Below are positions 52,132 to 64,000 of a stretch of DNA of 64,000 nucleotides, in pieces (positions within the stretch are counted from its first letter, which is position 1; every line of letters begins with the position of its first letter). Location of the stretch: the NCBI GenBank assembly GCA_964019155.1, contig CAXHSG010000214.1, positions 186,001 through 250,000 of the forward strand, written 5' to 3'. Made by a program: the position numbers and the translations under genes. The DNA is from Osedax fenrisi. Lineage: Eukaryota > Annelida > Polychaeta > Sabellida > Siboglinidae. Under the pieces are notes generated by a model, which did no database searches, was not told where the DNA came from, and saw nothing but the letters and a program-made list of their open reading frames with translations.

Positions 52132-55100
52132 ATAACATGGGTGTTAATGATAGCATTAGTTTTAAGTATAACATGAGTGTAATGATAGCATTAGTTTTAA
52201 GTATAGCATGGGTGTTAATGATAGCATTAGTTTTAAGTATAGCATGGGTGTTAATTATATCATTAGTTTTAAGTATAGCATGGATGTTAATGATAACATT
52301 AGTTTTAAGTATAGCATGGGTGTTAATGATAGCATGGGTGATAAGTATAGCATGGGTGTTAATGATAACATTAGTTATAAGTATAGCATGGATATTAATG
52401 ATAGCATTCGTTTTAACTATATCATGGGTGTTAATGATAGCATTAGTTTTAAGTATAACATGGGTGTTAATGATAGCATTAGTTTTAAGTATAGCATGGG
52501 TGTAATGATAGCATTAGTTTTAAGTATATCATGGGTGTTAATGATAGCATTAGTTTTAAGTATAGCATGGGTGTTAATTATATCATTAGTTTTAAGTATA
52601 GCATGGATGTTAATGATAGCATTAGTTTTAAGTATAGCATGGGTGTTAATGATAGCATGGGTGATAAGTATAGCATGGGTGTTAATGATAACATTAGTTA
52701 TAAGTATAGCATGGGTGTTAATGATAGCATTAGTTTTAAGTATAGCATGGTTGATAATGATAGCATTAGTTTTAAGTATAGCATGGGTGTTAATGATAGT
52801 ATAGGTTTTAAGTATAGTATGGGTATTAATGATAGCATTAGTTTTAAGTATAGCATGGGTGTTAAAGATTGCATTAGTTTTAAGTATAGCATGGATGTTA
52901 ATGATAGCATTAGTTTTAAGTATAGCATGGGTATTAATGATATCATTAGTTTTAAGTATAGCATGGGTGTTAATGATAGCATTAGTTTTAAGTATAGCAT
53001 GGATGTTAATGATAGCATTAGTTTTAAGTATAGCATGGGTGTAATGATATTATTAGTTTTAAGTATAGCATGGGTGTTAATGATAGCATTAGTTTTAAGT
53101 ATAGCATAGGTGTTAATTATATCATTAGTTTTAAGTATAGCATGGATGTTAATGATAGCATTAGTTTTAAGTATAGCATGGGTGTAATGATAGAATTAGT
53201 TTTAAGTATAGCATGGGTGTCAATAATAGCATTAGTTTTAAGTATAGCATGGGGGTTAATGATATCATTAGTTTTAAGTATAGCATGGATGCTAATGATA
53301 GCATTAGTTTTAAGTATAACATGGGTGTTAATGATAGCATTAGTTTTAAGTATAGCATGGGTGTAATGATAGCATTAGTTTTAAGTATAGCATGGGTGTT
53401 AATGATAGCATTAGTTTTAGGTATAGCATCAATTTAATGTTAGCATTAGTTTTAAGTATAGAATGGGTGTTAATGATAGCATTAGTTTTAAGTATAACAT
53501 GGGTGTTAATGATAGCATTAGTTTTAAGTATAGCATGGGTGTCAATAATAGCATTAGTTTTAAGTATAGCATGGGGGTTAATGATATAATTAGTTTTAAG
53601 TATAGCATGGATGATAATGATAGCATTAGTTTTAAGTATAGAATGGGTTTTAATGATAGAATTAATTTAAAGTATAGCATGGATATTAATGATAGCATTA
53701 GTTTTAACTATATTATGGGTGTTAATGATAGCATTAGTTTTAAGTATAGCATGGGTGTTAATGATAGCATGGGTGATAAGTATAGCATGGGTGTTAATGA
53801 TAACATTAGTTATAAGTATAGCATGGGTGTTAATGATAGCATTAGTTTTAAGTATAGCATGGGTGTTAATGATAGCATTAGTTTTAAGTATAGCATGGGT
53901 GTAATGATAGCATTAGTTTTAAGTATAGCATGGGTGTTAATGATAGCATTAGTTTTAGGTATAGCATCAATTTAATGTTAGCATTAGTTTTAAGTATAGC
54001 ATGGGTGTTAATGATAGCATTAGTTTTAAGTATAACATGGGTGTTAATGATAGCATTAGTTTTAAGTATAACATGAGTGTAATGATAGCATTAGTTTTAA
54101 GTATAGCATGGGTGTTAATGATAGCATTAGTTTTAAGTATAGCATGGGTGTTAATTATATCATTAGTTTTAAGTATAGCATGGATGTTAATGATAACATT
54201 AGTTTTAAGTATAGCATGGGTGTTAATGATAGCATGGGTGATAAGTATAGCATGGGTGTTAATGATAACATTAGTTATAAGTATAGCATGGATATTAATG
54301 ATAGCATTCGTTTTAACTATATCATGGGTGTTAATGATAGCATTAGTTTTAAGTATAACATGGGTGTTAATGATAGCATTAGTTTTAAGTATAGCATGGG
54401 TGTAATGATAGCATTAGTTTTAAGTATATCATGGGTGTTAATGATAGCATTAGTTTTAAGTATAGCATGGGTGTTAATTATATCATTAGTTTTAAGTATA
54501 GCATGGATGTTAATGATAGCATTAGTTTTAAGTATAGCATGGGTGTTAATGATAGCATGGGTGATAAGTATAGCATGGGTGTTAATGATAACATTAGTTA
54601 TAAGTATAGCATGGGTGTTAATGATAGCATTAGTTTTAAGTATAGCATGGTTGATAATGATAGCATTAGTTTTAAGTATAGCATGGGTGTTAATGATAGT
54701 ATAGGTTTTAAGTATAGTATGGGTATTAATGATAGCATTAGTTTTAAGTATAGCATGGGTGTTAAAGATTGCATTAGTTTTAAGTATAGCATGGATGTTA
54801 ATGATAGCATTAGTTTTAAGTATAGCATGGGTATTAATGATATCATTAGTTTTAAGTATAGCATGGGTGTTAATGATAGCATTAGTTTTAAGTATAGCAT
54901 GGATGTTAATGATAGCATTAGTTTTAAGTATAGCATGGGTGTAATGATATTATTAGTTTTAAGTATAGCATGGGTGTTAATGATAGCATTAGTTTTAAGT
55001 ATAGCATAGGTGTTAATTATATCATTAGTTTTAAGTATAGCATGGATGTTAATGATAGCATTAGTTTTAAGTATAGCATGGGTGTAATGATAGAATTAGT

Positions 55101-55970
55101 TTTAAGTATAGCATGGGTGTCAATAATAGCATTAGTTTTAAGTATAGCATGGGGGTTAATGATATCATTAGTTTTAAGTATAGCATGGATGCTAATGATA
55201 GCATTAGTTTTAAGTATAACATGGGTGTTAATGATAGCATTAGTTTTAAGTATAGCATGGGTGTAATGATAGCATTAGTTTTAAGTATAGCATGGGTGTT
55301 AATGATAGCATTAGTTTTAGGTATAGCATCAATTTAATGTTAGCATTAGTTTTAAGTATAGAATGGGTGTTAATGATAGCATTAGTTTTAAGTATAACAT
55401 GGGTGTTAATGATAGCATTAGTTTTAAGTATAGCATGGGTGTCAATAATAGCATTAGTTTTAAGTATAGCATGGGGGTTAATGATATAATTAGTTTTAAG
55501 TATAGCATGGATGATAATGATAGCATTAGTTTTAAGTATAGAATGGGTTTTAATGATAGAATTAATTTAAAGTATAGCATGGATATTAATGATAGCATTA
55601 GTTTTAACTATATTATGGGTGTTAATGATAGCATTAGTTTTAAGTATAGCATGGGTGTTAATGATAGCATGGGTGATAAGTATAGCATGGGTGTTAATGA
55701 TAACATTAGTTATAAGTATAGCATGGGTGTTAATGATAGCATTAGTTTTAAGTATAGCATGGGTGTTAATGATAGCATTAGTTTTAAGTATAGCATGGGT
55801 GTAATGATAGCATTAGTTTTAAGTATAGCATGGGTGTTAATGATAGCATTAGTTTTAGGTATAGCATCAATTTAATGTTAGCATTAGTTTTAAGTATAGC
55901 ATGGGTGTTAATGATAGCATTAGTTTTAAGTATAACATGGGTGTTAATGATAGCATTAGTTTTAAGTATA
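52132..55970 (+). repeat. 1,900-bp tandem duplication, apparently identical
   Basis: Bases 52132-54070 align with 54032-55970 at offset 1,900, and I saw no difference across the lines and variants compared. The pair includes rare markers such as ACATGAGTG (52171/54071), a CpG in GCATTCGTTTT (52409/54309), AGCATAGGTG, ATTAATTTAAAG and TATATTATGGG. Left agreement stops at 52131 C against 54031 T; right agreement stops at 54071 A against 55971 G. Confidence 0.9.
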
Positions 55971-56007
55971 GCATGGGTGTAATGATAGCATTAGTTTTAA
56001 GTATAGC

Positions 56008-59000
56008 ATGGGTGTTAATAATAGCATTAGTTTAAGTATAGCATGGGTGTTAATTATATCATTAGTTTTAAGTATAGCATGGATGTTAATGATAGCATTA
56101 GTTTTAAGTATAGCATGGGTGTTAATGATAGCATGGGTGATAAGTATAGCATGGGTGTTAATGATAACATTAGTTATAAGTATAGCATGGGTGTTAATGA
56201 TAGCATTAGTTTTAAGTATAGCATGGGTGTAATTAAATTATTAGTTTTAAGTATAGCATGGGTGTTAATGATAGCATTAGTTTTAGTTATAGCATCACTT
56301 TAATGTTAGCATTAGTTTTAAGTATAACATGGGTGTTAAGTATAGCATGGGTGTAATGATATTATTAGTTTTAAGTATAGCATGGGTGTTAATGATAGCA
56401 TTAGTTTTAGTTATAGCATCAATTTAATATTAGCATTAGTTTTAAGTATAACATGGGTGTTAATGATAGCATTAGTTTTAAGTATAGCATGGGTGTTAAT
56501 TATATCATTAGTTTTAAGTATAGCATGGATGTTAATGATAGCATTAGTTTTAAGTATAGCATGGGTGTTGAGTATAGCATTAGTTTTAAGTATAGCATGG
56601 GGGTTAATGATATCATTAGTTTTAAGTATAGCATGGATGCTAATGATAGCATTAGTTATAAGTATAGCATGGTATTAATGATAGCATTAGTTTTAAGTAT
56701 AGCATGGGTGTCAATAATAGCATTAGTTTTAAGTATAGCATGGGGGTTAATGATATCATTAGTTTTAAGTATAGCATGGATGCTAATGATAGCATTAGTT
56801 TTAAGTATAACATGGGTGTTAATGATAGCATTCGTTTTAAGTATAGCATGGGTGTAATGATAGCATTAGTTTTAAGTATATCATGGGTGTAATGATATTA
56901 TTAGTTTTAAGTATAGCATGGGTGTTAATGATAGCATTAGTTTTAGTTATAGCTTCAATTTAATGTTAACATTAGTTTTAAATATAACATGGGTGTTAAG
57001 TATAGCATGGGTGTAATGATATTATTAGTTTTAAGTATAGCATGGGTGTTAATGATAGCATTAGTTTTAGTTATAGCATCAATTTAATGTTAGCATTAGT
57101 TTTAAGTATAACATGGGTGTTAATGATAGCATTTGTTTTAAGTATAGCATGGGTGTTAATTATATCATTAGTTTTAAGTATAGCATGGATGTTAATGATA
57201 GCATTAGTTATAAGTATAGCATGGCTGTAATGATAGCATTAGTTTTAAGTATAGCATGGGTGTTAATGATAGCATTAGTTTTAGGTATAGCATCAATTTA
57301 ATGTTAGCATTAGTTTTAAGTATAGCATGGGTGTTAATGATAGCATTAGTTTTAGGTATAGCATCAATTTAATGTTAGCATTAGTTTTAAGTATAGCATG
57401 GATGTTAATGATAGCATTAGTTTTAAGTAGTGCATGGATGTTAATAATAGCATTATTTTAAGTATAGCATGGGTTTTAATGATAGCATTAGTTTTAAGTA
57501 TAGTATGGATGTTAATGATAAACTTAGTTTTAAGTATAGCATGGGTGTAATGATAGCATTAGTTTTAAGTATAGCATGGATGCTAATGATAGCTTTAGTT
57601 TTAAGTATAGCATGGGTGTTAATGATAGCATTAGTTTTAAGTAGTGCATGGATGTTAATGCTAGCATTAGTTTTAAGTATAGCATGGGTGTAATGATAGC
57701 ATTAGTTTTAAGTATAGCATGGTTGATAATGATAGCATTAGTTTTAAGTATAGCATGGGTGTTAATGATAGTATAGGTTTTAAGTATAGCATGGGTATTA
57801 ATGATATCATTAGTTTTAAGTATAGCATGGGTGTTAATGATAGCATTAGTTTTAAGTATAGCATGGATGTTAATGATAGCATTAGTTTTAAGTATAGCAT
57901 GGGTGTAATGATATTATTAGTTTTAAGTATAGCATGGGTTTTAATGATAGCATTAGTTTTAAGTATAGCATGGGTGTTAATTATATCATTAGTTTTAAGT
58001 ATAGCATGGATGTTAATGATAGCATTAGTTTTAAGTATAGCATGGGTGTAATGATAGAATTAGTTTTAAGTATAGCATGGGTGTCAATAATAGCATTAGT
58101 TTTAAGTATAGCATGGGGGTTAATGATATCATTAGTTTTAGTTATAGCATCAATTTAATGTTAGCATTAGTTTTAAGTATAACATTGGTGATAAGTATAG
58201 CATGGGTGTAATGATATTATTAGTTTTAAGTATAGCATGGGTATTAATGATAGCATTAGTTTTAGTTATAGCATCAATTTAATGTTAGCATTAGTTTTAA
58301 GTATAACATGGGTGTTAATGATAGCATTAGTTTTAAGTATAGCATGGGTGTTAATTATATCATTAGTTTTAAGTATAGCATGGATGTTAATAATAGCATT
58401 AGTTTTAATTATAGCATGGGTGTTAAGTATAGCATTAGTTTTAAGTATAGCATGGGGGTTAATGATATCATTAGTTTTAAGTATAGCATGGGTGCTAATG
58501 ATAGCATTAGTTTTAAGTATAGTATGGATACTAATCATAGCATTTGTTGTAAGTATAGCATGGGTGTTAATGATATCATTAGTTATAAGTATAGTATGGT
58601 ATTAATGATAGCATTAGTTTTAAGTATAGCATGGGTGTCAATAATAGCATTAGTTTTAATATAGCATGGGTGTTAATGATAGCATTAGTTTTAGGTATAG
58701 CATCAATTTAATGTTAGCATTAGTTTTAAGTATAGCATGGATGTTAATGATAGCATTAGTTTTAAGTAGCGCATGGATGTTAATGATAGCATTAGTTTTA
58801 AGTATAACATGGGTGTAATGATAACATTAGTTTTAAGTATAGCATGGATATTAATGATAGCATTAGTTTTAACTATATTATGGGTGTTAATGATAGAATT
58901 AGTTTTAAGTATAACATGGGTGTTAATGATAGCATTAGTTTTAAGTATAGCATGGGTGTAATGATAGCATTAGTTTTAAGTATAGCATGGGTGGTAATGA

Positions 59001-60840
59001 TAGGATTAGTTTTAGGTATAGCATCAATTTAATGTTAGCATTAGTTTTAAGTATAGCATGGGTGTTAATGATAGCATTAGTTTTAAGTATAACATGGGTG
59101 TTAATGATAGCATTAGTTTTAAGTATAGCATGGGTGTAATGATAGCATTAGTTTTAAGTATAGCATGGGTGTTAATGATAGCATTAGTTTAAGTATAGCA
59201 TGGGTGTTAATTATATCATTAGTTTAAGTATAGCATGGATGTTAATGATAGCATTAGTTTTAAGTATAGCATGGGTGTTAATGATAGCATGGGTGATAAG
59301 TATAGCATGGGTGTTAATGATAACATTAGTTATAAGTATATCATGGGTGTTAATGATAGCATTAGTTTTAAGTATAGCATGGGTGTAATTAAATTATTAG
59401 TTTTAAGTATAGCATGGGTGTTAATGATAGCATTAGTTTTAGTTATAGCATCAATTTAATGTTAGCATTAGTTTTAAGTATAACATGGGTGTTAAGTATA
59501 GCATGGGTGTAATGATATTATTAGTTTTAAGTATAGCATGGGTGTTAATGATAGCATTAGTTTTAGTTATAGCATCAATTTAATATTAGCATTAGTTTTA
59601 AGTATAACATGGGTGTTAATGATAGCATTAGTTTTAAGTATATCATGGGTGTTAATTATATCATTAGTTTTAAGTATAGCATGGATGTTAATGATAGCAT
59701 TAGTTTTAAGTATAGCATGGATGTCAATGATATCATTAGTTATAAGTATAGCATGGTATTAATGATAGCATTAGTTTTAAGTATAGCATGGGTGTCAATA
59801 ATAGCATTAGTTTTAAGTATAGCATGGGGGTTAATGATATCATTAGTTTTAAGTATAGCATGGATGCTAATGATAGCATTAGTTTTAAGTATAACATGGG
59901 TGTTAATGATAGCATTAGTTATAAGTATAGCATGGGTGTAATGATAGCATTAGTTTTAAGTATAGCATAGGTGTTAATGATAGCATTAGTTTTAGGTATA
60001 GCATCAATTTAATGTTAGCATTAGTTTTAAGTATAGCATGGGTATTAATGATAGCATTAGTTTTAGGTATAGCATCAATTTAATGTTAGCATTAGTTTTA
60101 AGTATAGCATGGATGTTAATGATAGCATTAGTTTTAAATAGTGCATGGATGTTAATGATAGCATTATTTTAAGTATAGCATGGGTGTTAATGATAGCATT
60201 AGTTTTAAGTATAGTATGGATGTTAATGAAAAAATTAGTTTTAAGTATAGCATGGGTGTAACGATAGCATTAGTTTTAAGTATAGCATGGATGTTAATGA
60301 TAGCATTAGTTATAAGTATAGAATGGTGTAATGATAGCATTAGTTTTAAGTATAGCATGGGTGTTAATGATAGCATTAGTTTTAGGTATAGCATCAATTT
60401 AATGTTAGCATTAGTTTTAAGTATAGCATGGGTGTTAATGATAGCATTAGTTTTAAGTATAGCATGGGTGTAATGATAGCATTAGTTTTAAGTATAGCAT
60501 GGGTATTAATGATATTATTAGTTTTAAGTATAGCATGGATGCTAATGATAGCTTTAGTTTTAAGTATAGCATGGGTGTTAATTATATCATTAGTTTTAAG
60601 TATAGCATGGATGTTAATGATAGCATTAGTTATAAGTATAGAATGGTGTAATGATAGCATTAGTTTTAAGTATAGCATGGGTGTTAATGATAGCATTAGT
60701 TTTAGGTATAGCATCAATTTAATGTTAGCATTAGTTTTAAGTATAGCATGGGTGTTAATGATAGCATTAGTTTTAAGTATAGCATGGGTGTTAAATATTG
60801 CATTAGTTTTAAGTATAGCATGGATGTTAATGATAGCATT
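56008..60840 (+). repeat. Divergent box-free right part of domain II
   Basis: Monomers here include one-base losses (AGTTTAAG near 56032, 59188 and 59222; GCATGGTATTAATG near 56671 and 59755; GTTTTAATATAG near 58650), GTGTAATTAAATTATTAG (56228 and 59385) and GAATGGTGTAATG (60322 and 60643). Two partly parallel stretches, about 56100-56880 and 59240-59940, share these markers. No box occurs, and I see nothing but satellite. Confidence 0.8.
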
Positions 60841-62644
60841 AGTTTTAAGTATAGCATGCATGCATTAAACCCATGGGTGTTAATGATAGCATTAGTTATA
60901 AGTATAGCATGGGTATTAATGATAGCATTACTTTTAGGAATAGCATACATTTAATGTTAGCATTAGTTTTAAGTATAGAATGGGTTTTAATGATAGCATT
61001 AGTTTTAAGTATAGCATGGGTGTCAATAATAGCATGTGTTTTAAGTATAGCATGGGGGTTAATGATATCATTAGTTTTAAGTATAGCATGGATGATAATG
61101 ATAGCATTAGTTTTAAGTATAGCATGGGTGTTAATGATAGCATTAGTTTTAAGTATATCATGGGTGTTAATTATATCATTAGTTTTAAGTATAGCATGGA
61201 TGTTAATGATAGCATTAGTTTTAAGTATAGCATGGGTGTTAATGATAGCATTAGTTTTAGGTATAGCATCAATTTAATGTTAGCATTAGTTTTAAGTATA
61301 GCATGGACGTTAATGATAGCATTAGTTTTAAGTAGTGCATGGATGTTAATGATAGCATTATTTTAAGTATAGCATGGGTGTAATGATAGCATTAGTTTTA
61401 AGTATAGCATGGGTGTCAATAATAGCATTAGTTTTAAGTATAGTATGGGGGTTAATGATATCATTAGTTTTAAGTATAGCATGGATGCTAATGATAGCAT
61501 TAGTTTTAAGTATAAAAAGGGTGTTAATGTTAGCATTAGTTTTAAGTATAGCATGCATGCATTAAACCCATGGGTGTTAAAGATAGCATTAGTTATAAGT
61601 ATAGCATGGGTATTAATGATAGCATTACTTTTAGGAATAGTATACATTTAATGTTAGCATTAGTTTTAAGTATATAATGGGTTTTAATGATAGCATTAGT
61701 TTTAAGTATAGCATGGATGTTAATGATAGCATTAGTTTTAAGTATAGCATGGGTGTAATGATAGCATTAGTTTTAAGTATAGCATGGGTGTTAATGATAG
61801 CATTAGTTTTAGGTATAGCATCAATTTAATGATAGCATTAGTTTTAAGTATAGAATGGATGTTAATGATAGCATTAATTTTAAGTAGTGCATGGATGTTA
61901 ATGCTAGCATTAGTTTTAAGTATAGCATGGGTGTAATGATAGCATTAGTTTTAAGTATAGCATGGTTGATAATGATAGCATTAGTTTTAAGTATAGCATG
62001 GGTGTTAATGATAGTATAGGTTTTAAGTATAGTATGGGTATTAATGATAGCATTAGTTTTAAGTATAGCATGGATGCTAATGATAGCATTAGTTTTAAGT
62101 ATAGAATGGATTTTAATGCTAGCATTAATTTTAAGTATAGCATGGATACTAATGATAGCATTAGTTTTAAGTATATCATGGGTGTTAATGATAGCATTAG
62201 TTTTAAGTATAACATGGGTGTTAATGATAGCATTAGTGTTAAGTATAACATGGGTGTAATGATAGCATTAGTTTTAAGTATAGCATGGGTATTAATGATA
62301 GCATTAGTTTTAAGTATAGCATGGGTGTTAATTATATCATTAGTTTTAAGTATAGAATGGATGTTAATGATAGCATTAGTTTTAAGTATAGCATGGGTGT
62401 AATGATAGCATTAGTTTTAAGTATAGCATGGGTGTCAATAATAGCATGTGTTTTAAGTATAGCATGGGGGTTAATGATATCATTAGTTTTAAGTATAGCA
62501 TGGATGATAATGATAGCATTAGTTTTAAGTATAGAATGGGTTTTAATGATAGCATTAATTTTAAGTATAGCATGGATATTAATGATAGCATTAGTTTTAA
62601 CTATATCATGGGTGTTAATGATAGCATTAGTTTTAGTTATAGCA
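60841..62644 (+). repeat. Second copy of the domain I/II junction
   Basis: From the box at 60854 to about 62644 the sequence follows 40871-42590. The offset is 19,983 bp at the first box, 20,018 bp at the second box pair (41533/61551), and 20,054 bp after about 62000, so one 35-bp and one 36-bp unit were gained. It includes the switch from domain-I units to TTAATGCTAGC, GGTTGATAATG and GATACTAATG units. Bases 60854-61350 also match 2856-3352 (offset 57,998). Confidence 0.85.
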
Positions 62645-64000
62645 TCAATTTAATGTTAGCATTAGTTTTAAGTATAACATGGGTTTTAATGATAGCATTA
62701 GTTTTAAGTATAGCATGGGTGTTAATTATATCTTTAGTTTTAAGTATAGCATGGATGTTAATGATAGCATTAGTTTTAAGTATAGCATGGGTGTTAAGTA
62801 TAGCATTAGTTTTAAGTATAGCATGGGGGTTAATGATATCATTAGTTTTAAGTATAGCATGGATGTTAATGATATCATTAGTTTTAAGTATAGCATGGGT
62901 GTTATGATATTATTAGTTTTAAGTATAGCATGGGTGTTAATGATAGCATTAGTTTTAGTTATAGCATCAATTTAATGTTAGCATTAGTTTTAAGTATAGC
63001 ATGGGTGTTAAGTATAGCATTAGTTTTAAGTATAGCATGGGGGTTAATGATATCATTAGTTTTAAGTATAGCATGGATGCTAATGATAGCATTAGTTTTA
63101 AGTATAGCATGGATACTAATGATAGCATTTGTTGTAAGTATAGCATGGGTGTTAATGATATCATTAGTTATAAGTATAGTATGGTATTAATGATAGTATT
63201 AGTTTTAAGTATAGCATGGGTGTCAATAATAGCATTAGTTTTAAGTATAGCATGGGGGTTAATGATATCATTAGTTTTAAGTATAGCATGGATGCTAATG
63301 ATAGCATTAGTTTTAAGTATAACATGGGTGTTAATGATATCATTCGTTTTAAGTATAGCATGGGTGTAATGATAGCATTAGTTTTAAGTATAGCATGGGT
63401 GTAATGATATTATTAGTTTTAAGTATAGAATGGGTGTTAATGATAGCATTAGTTGTAGTTATAGCATCAATTTAATGTTAACATTAGTTTTAAGTATAAC
63501 ATGGGTGTTAAGTATAGCATGGGTGTAATGATATTATTAGTTTTAAGTATAGCATGGGTGTTAATGATAGCATTAGGTTTAATTATAGCATCAATTTAAT
63601 GTTAGCATTAGTTTTAAGTATAACATGGGTGTTAATGATAGCATTAGTTTTAAGTATAGCATGGGTGTAATGATAGCATTAGTTTTAAGTATAGCATGGG
63701 TGTTAATGATAGCATTAGTTTTAAGTATAGCATGGATGCTAATGATAGCTTTCGTTTTAAGTATAGCATGGGTGTTAATGATAGCATTAGTTTTAAGTAG
63801 TGCATGGATGTTAATGCTAGCATTAGTTTAAAGTATAGCATGGGTGTAATGATAGCATTAGTTTTAAGTATAGCATGGTTGATAATGATAGCATTAGTTT
63901 TAAGTATAGCATGGGTGTTAAAGATTGCATTAGTTTTAAGTATAGCATGGATGTTAATGATAGCATTAGTTATAAGTATAGCATGGATGCTAATGATAGC
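62645..64000 (+). repeat. Domain-II type units to the right edge
   Basis: After the junction copy the array differs from 42590 onward. Bases 63001-63230 match 58416-58645 at offset 4,585, including TTGTTGTAAG and GTATGGTATTAATG. CpGs occur at 63345 and 63753 in TTCGTTTTAAG. The window ends inside a monomer, so the array continues. Confidence 0.82.

Larger units (their letters stand above)
41741..60840 (+). repeat. Domain II: box-poor, divergent array
   Basis: Over 19 kb the boxes fall to five, in three clusters (42945 and 43176; 47001; 48236 and 48467), with none between 48467 and 60854. Typical monomers have AACATGGG, TTTTAGTTATAGCATC, GATACTAATG, TTGTTGTAAG and lone 18-bp halves. CpG appears for the first time that I noticed. 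Monomers differ more from their neighbours than in domain I. The family is the same and the orientation unchanged. Confidence 0.85.
1..64000. repeat. 36-bp AT-rich satellite array filling the window
   Basis: Every line of the sequence can be read as tandem copies of one 36-bp unit, or its 35-bp and rarer 18- and 53-bp derivatives, with no unique sequence between copies. The most common core is AGCATTAGTTTTAAGTATAG. The consensus has 11 A, 14 T, 9 G and 2 C. The array has no visible start or end, so both edges are inside it. All copies have the same orientation; I saw no inverted block. No gene, RNA gene, transposon end, target-site duplication or unique island is visible. Satellites on this scale are typical of eukaryotic heterochromatin. 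The family is not one I recognise, and the species cannot be inferred. Confidence 0.97.

Noticed and set aside
48468..60853. Box-free interval as a possible unique or gene-bearing island
   Set aside because: All of it still reads as the same satellite in the same orientation, only with more divergent monomers.
1..64000. CRISPR array, because the repeat length is 36 bp
   Set aside because: There are no unique spacers between repeats; copies are head to tail with no other sequence, and no cas genes are present.
1..64000. Telomeric or G-quadruplex repeat
   Set aside because: TTAGGG tandem runs are absent. GGG runs occur about once per 36 bp, so loops would be far longer than those of canonical quadruplexes.
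1..64000. Centromere identified by a CENP-B box
   Set aside because: The known box needs CpGs, and the array is almost free of CpG. A centromeric role is possible from array size and layout but is not shown by any motif.
1..64000. Transposon, tRNA, rRNA or other embedded element
   Set aside because: I scanned for sequence not explained by the monomer, its 35-, 18- or 53-bp derivatives and the box, and found none; there are no inverted terminal repeats or target duplications.
1..64000. Nucleosome phasing from five monomers (180 bp)
   Set aside because: The length is close to a common nucleosome repeat, but frequent 35-bp and 53-bp units drift the phase, and no higher-order spacing I found is a multiple of 180 bp.

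Overview
The whole 64 kb window is one uninterrupted, AT-rich tandem satellite array. I find no protein-coding gene, RNA gene, transposon or unique sequence anywhere in it. The monomer is 36 bp (frequently 35 bp), about 30.6% G+C in its consensus, with 9 G against 2 C on the + strand and no CpG. Roughly 1,780 monomers fit in the window. Both edges lie inside the array, so it is longer than 64 kb. A satellite of this size with multi-level higher-order repeats (HORs) points to a eukaryotic chromosome, probably heterochromatin (pericentromeric, centromeric or subtelomeric) from a long-read assembly. Nothing in the sequence identifies the species.

The monomer has internal structure. It splits into two 18-bp halves that match at 13 of 18 positions, so it looks like a fixed dimer of an ancestral 18-bp unit with the pattern TTAAnnATAGCATnnGTn. 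Chimeric halves, lone 18-bp halves and a 53-bp monomer that can be read as three halves show that recombination still occurs in the 18-bp register.

Layout: (1) 1 to about 41,740, domain I. This is homogeneous and carries 61 of the window's 68 copies of a 25-bp 'box' (GCATGCATGC, a short linker, then ACCCATGGGT). Nested near-identical segmental copies of 0.4-4.5 kb recur at exact offsets (911, 948, 1,500, 5,008, 7,870, 13,822, 21,905, 23,265, 24,728, 31,969 and 34,224 bp). (2) About 41,741-60,840, domain II. This is more divergent, has five boxes in three clusters, and carries its own variants: TTTTAGTTATAGCATC monomers, lone 18-bp halves, AACATGGG monomers and rare CpGs. It contains a 1,900-bp tandem duplication that appears identical. 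(3) About 60,841-62,644, a second copy of the domain I/II junction (40,871-42,590), about 20 kb downstream of the first. (4) About 62,645-64,000, more domain-II type sequence.

Many open frames of 60-218 codons exist on both strands. They are a by-product of the repeat: 36 is a multiple of three and four of the six consensus frames have no stop. They should not be annotated as genes. What merits attention is the satellite's architecture and evolution: the 18-bp proto-unit, the palindromic box, the nested HORs, the domain boundary and the strand asymmetry.
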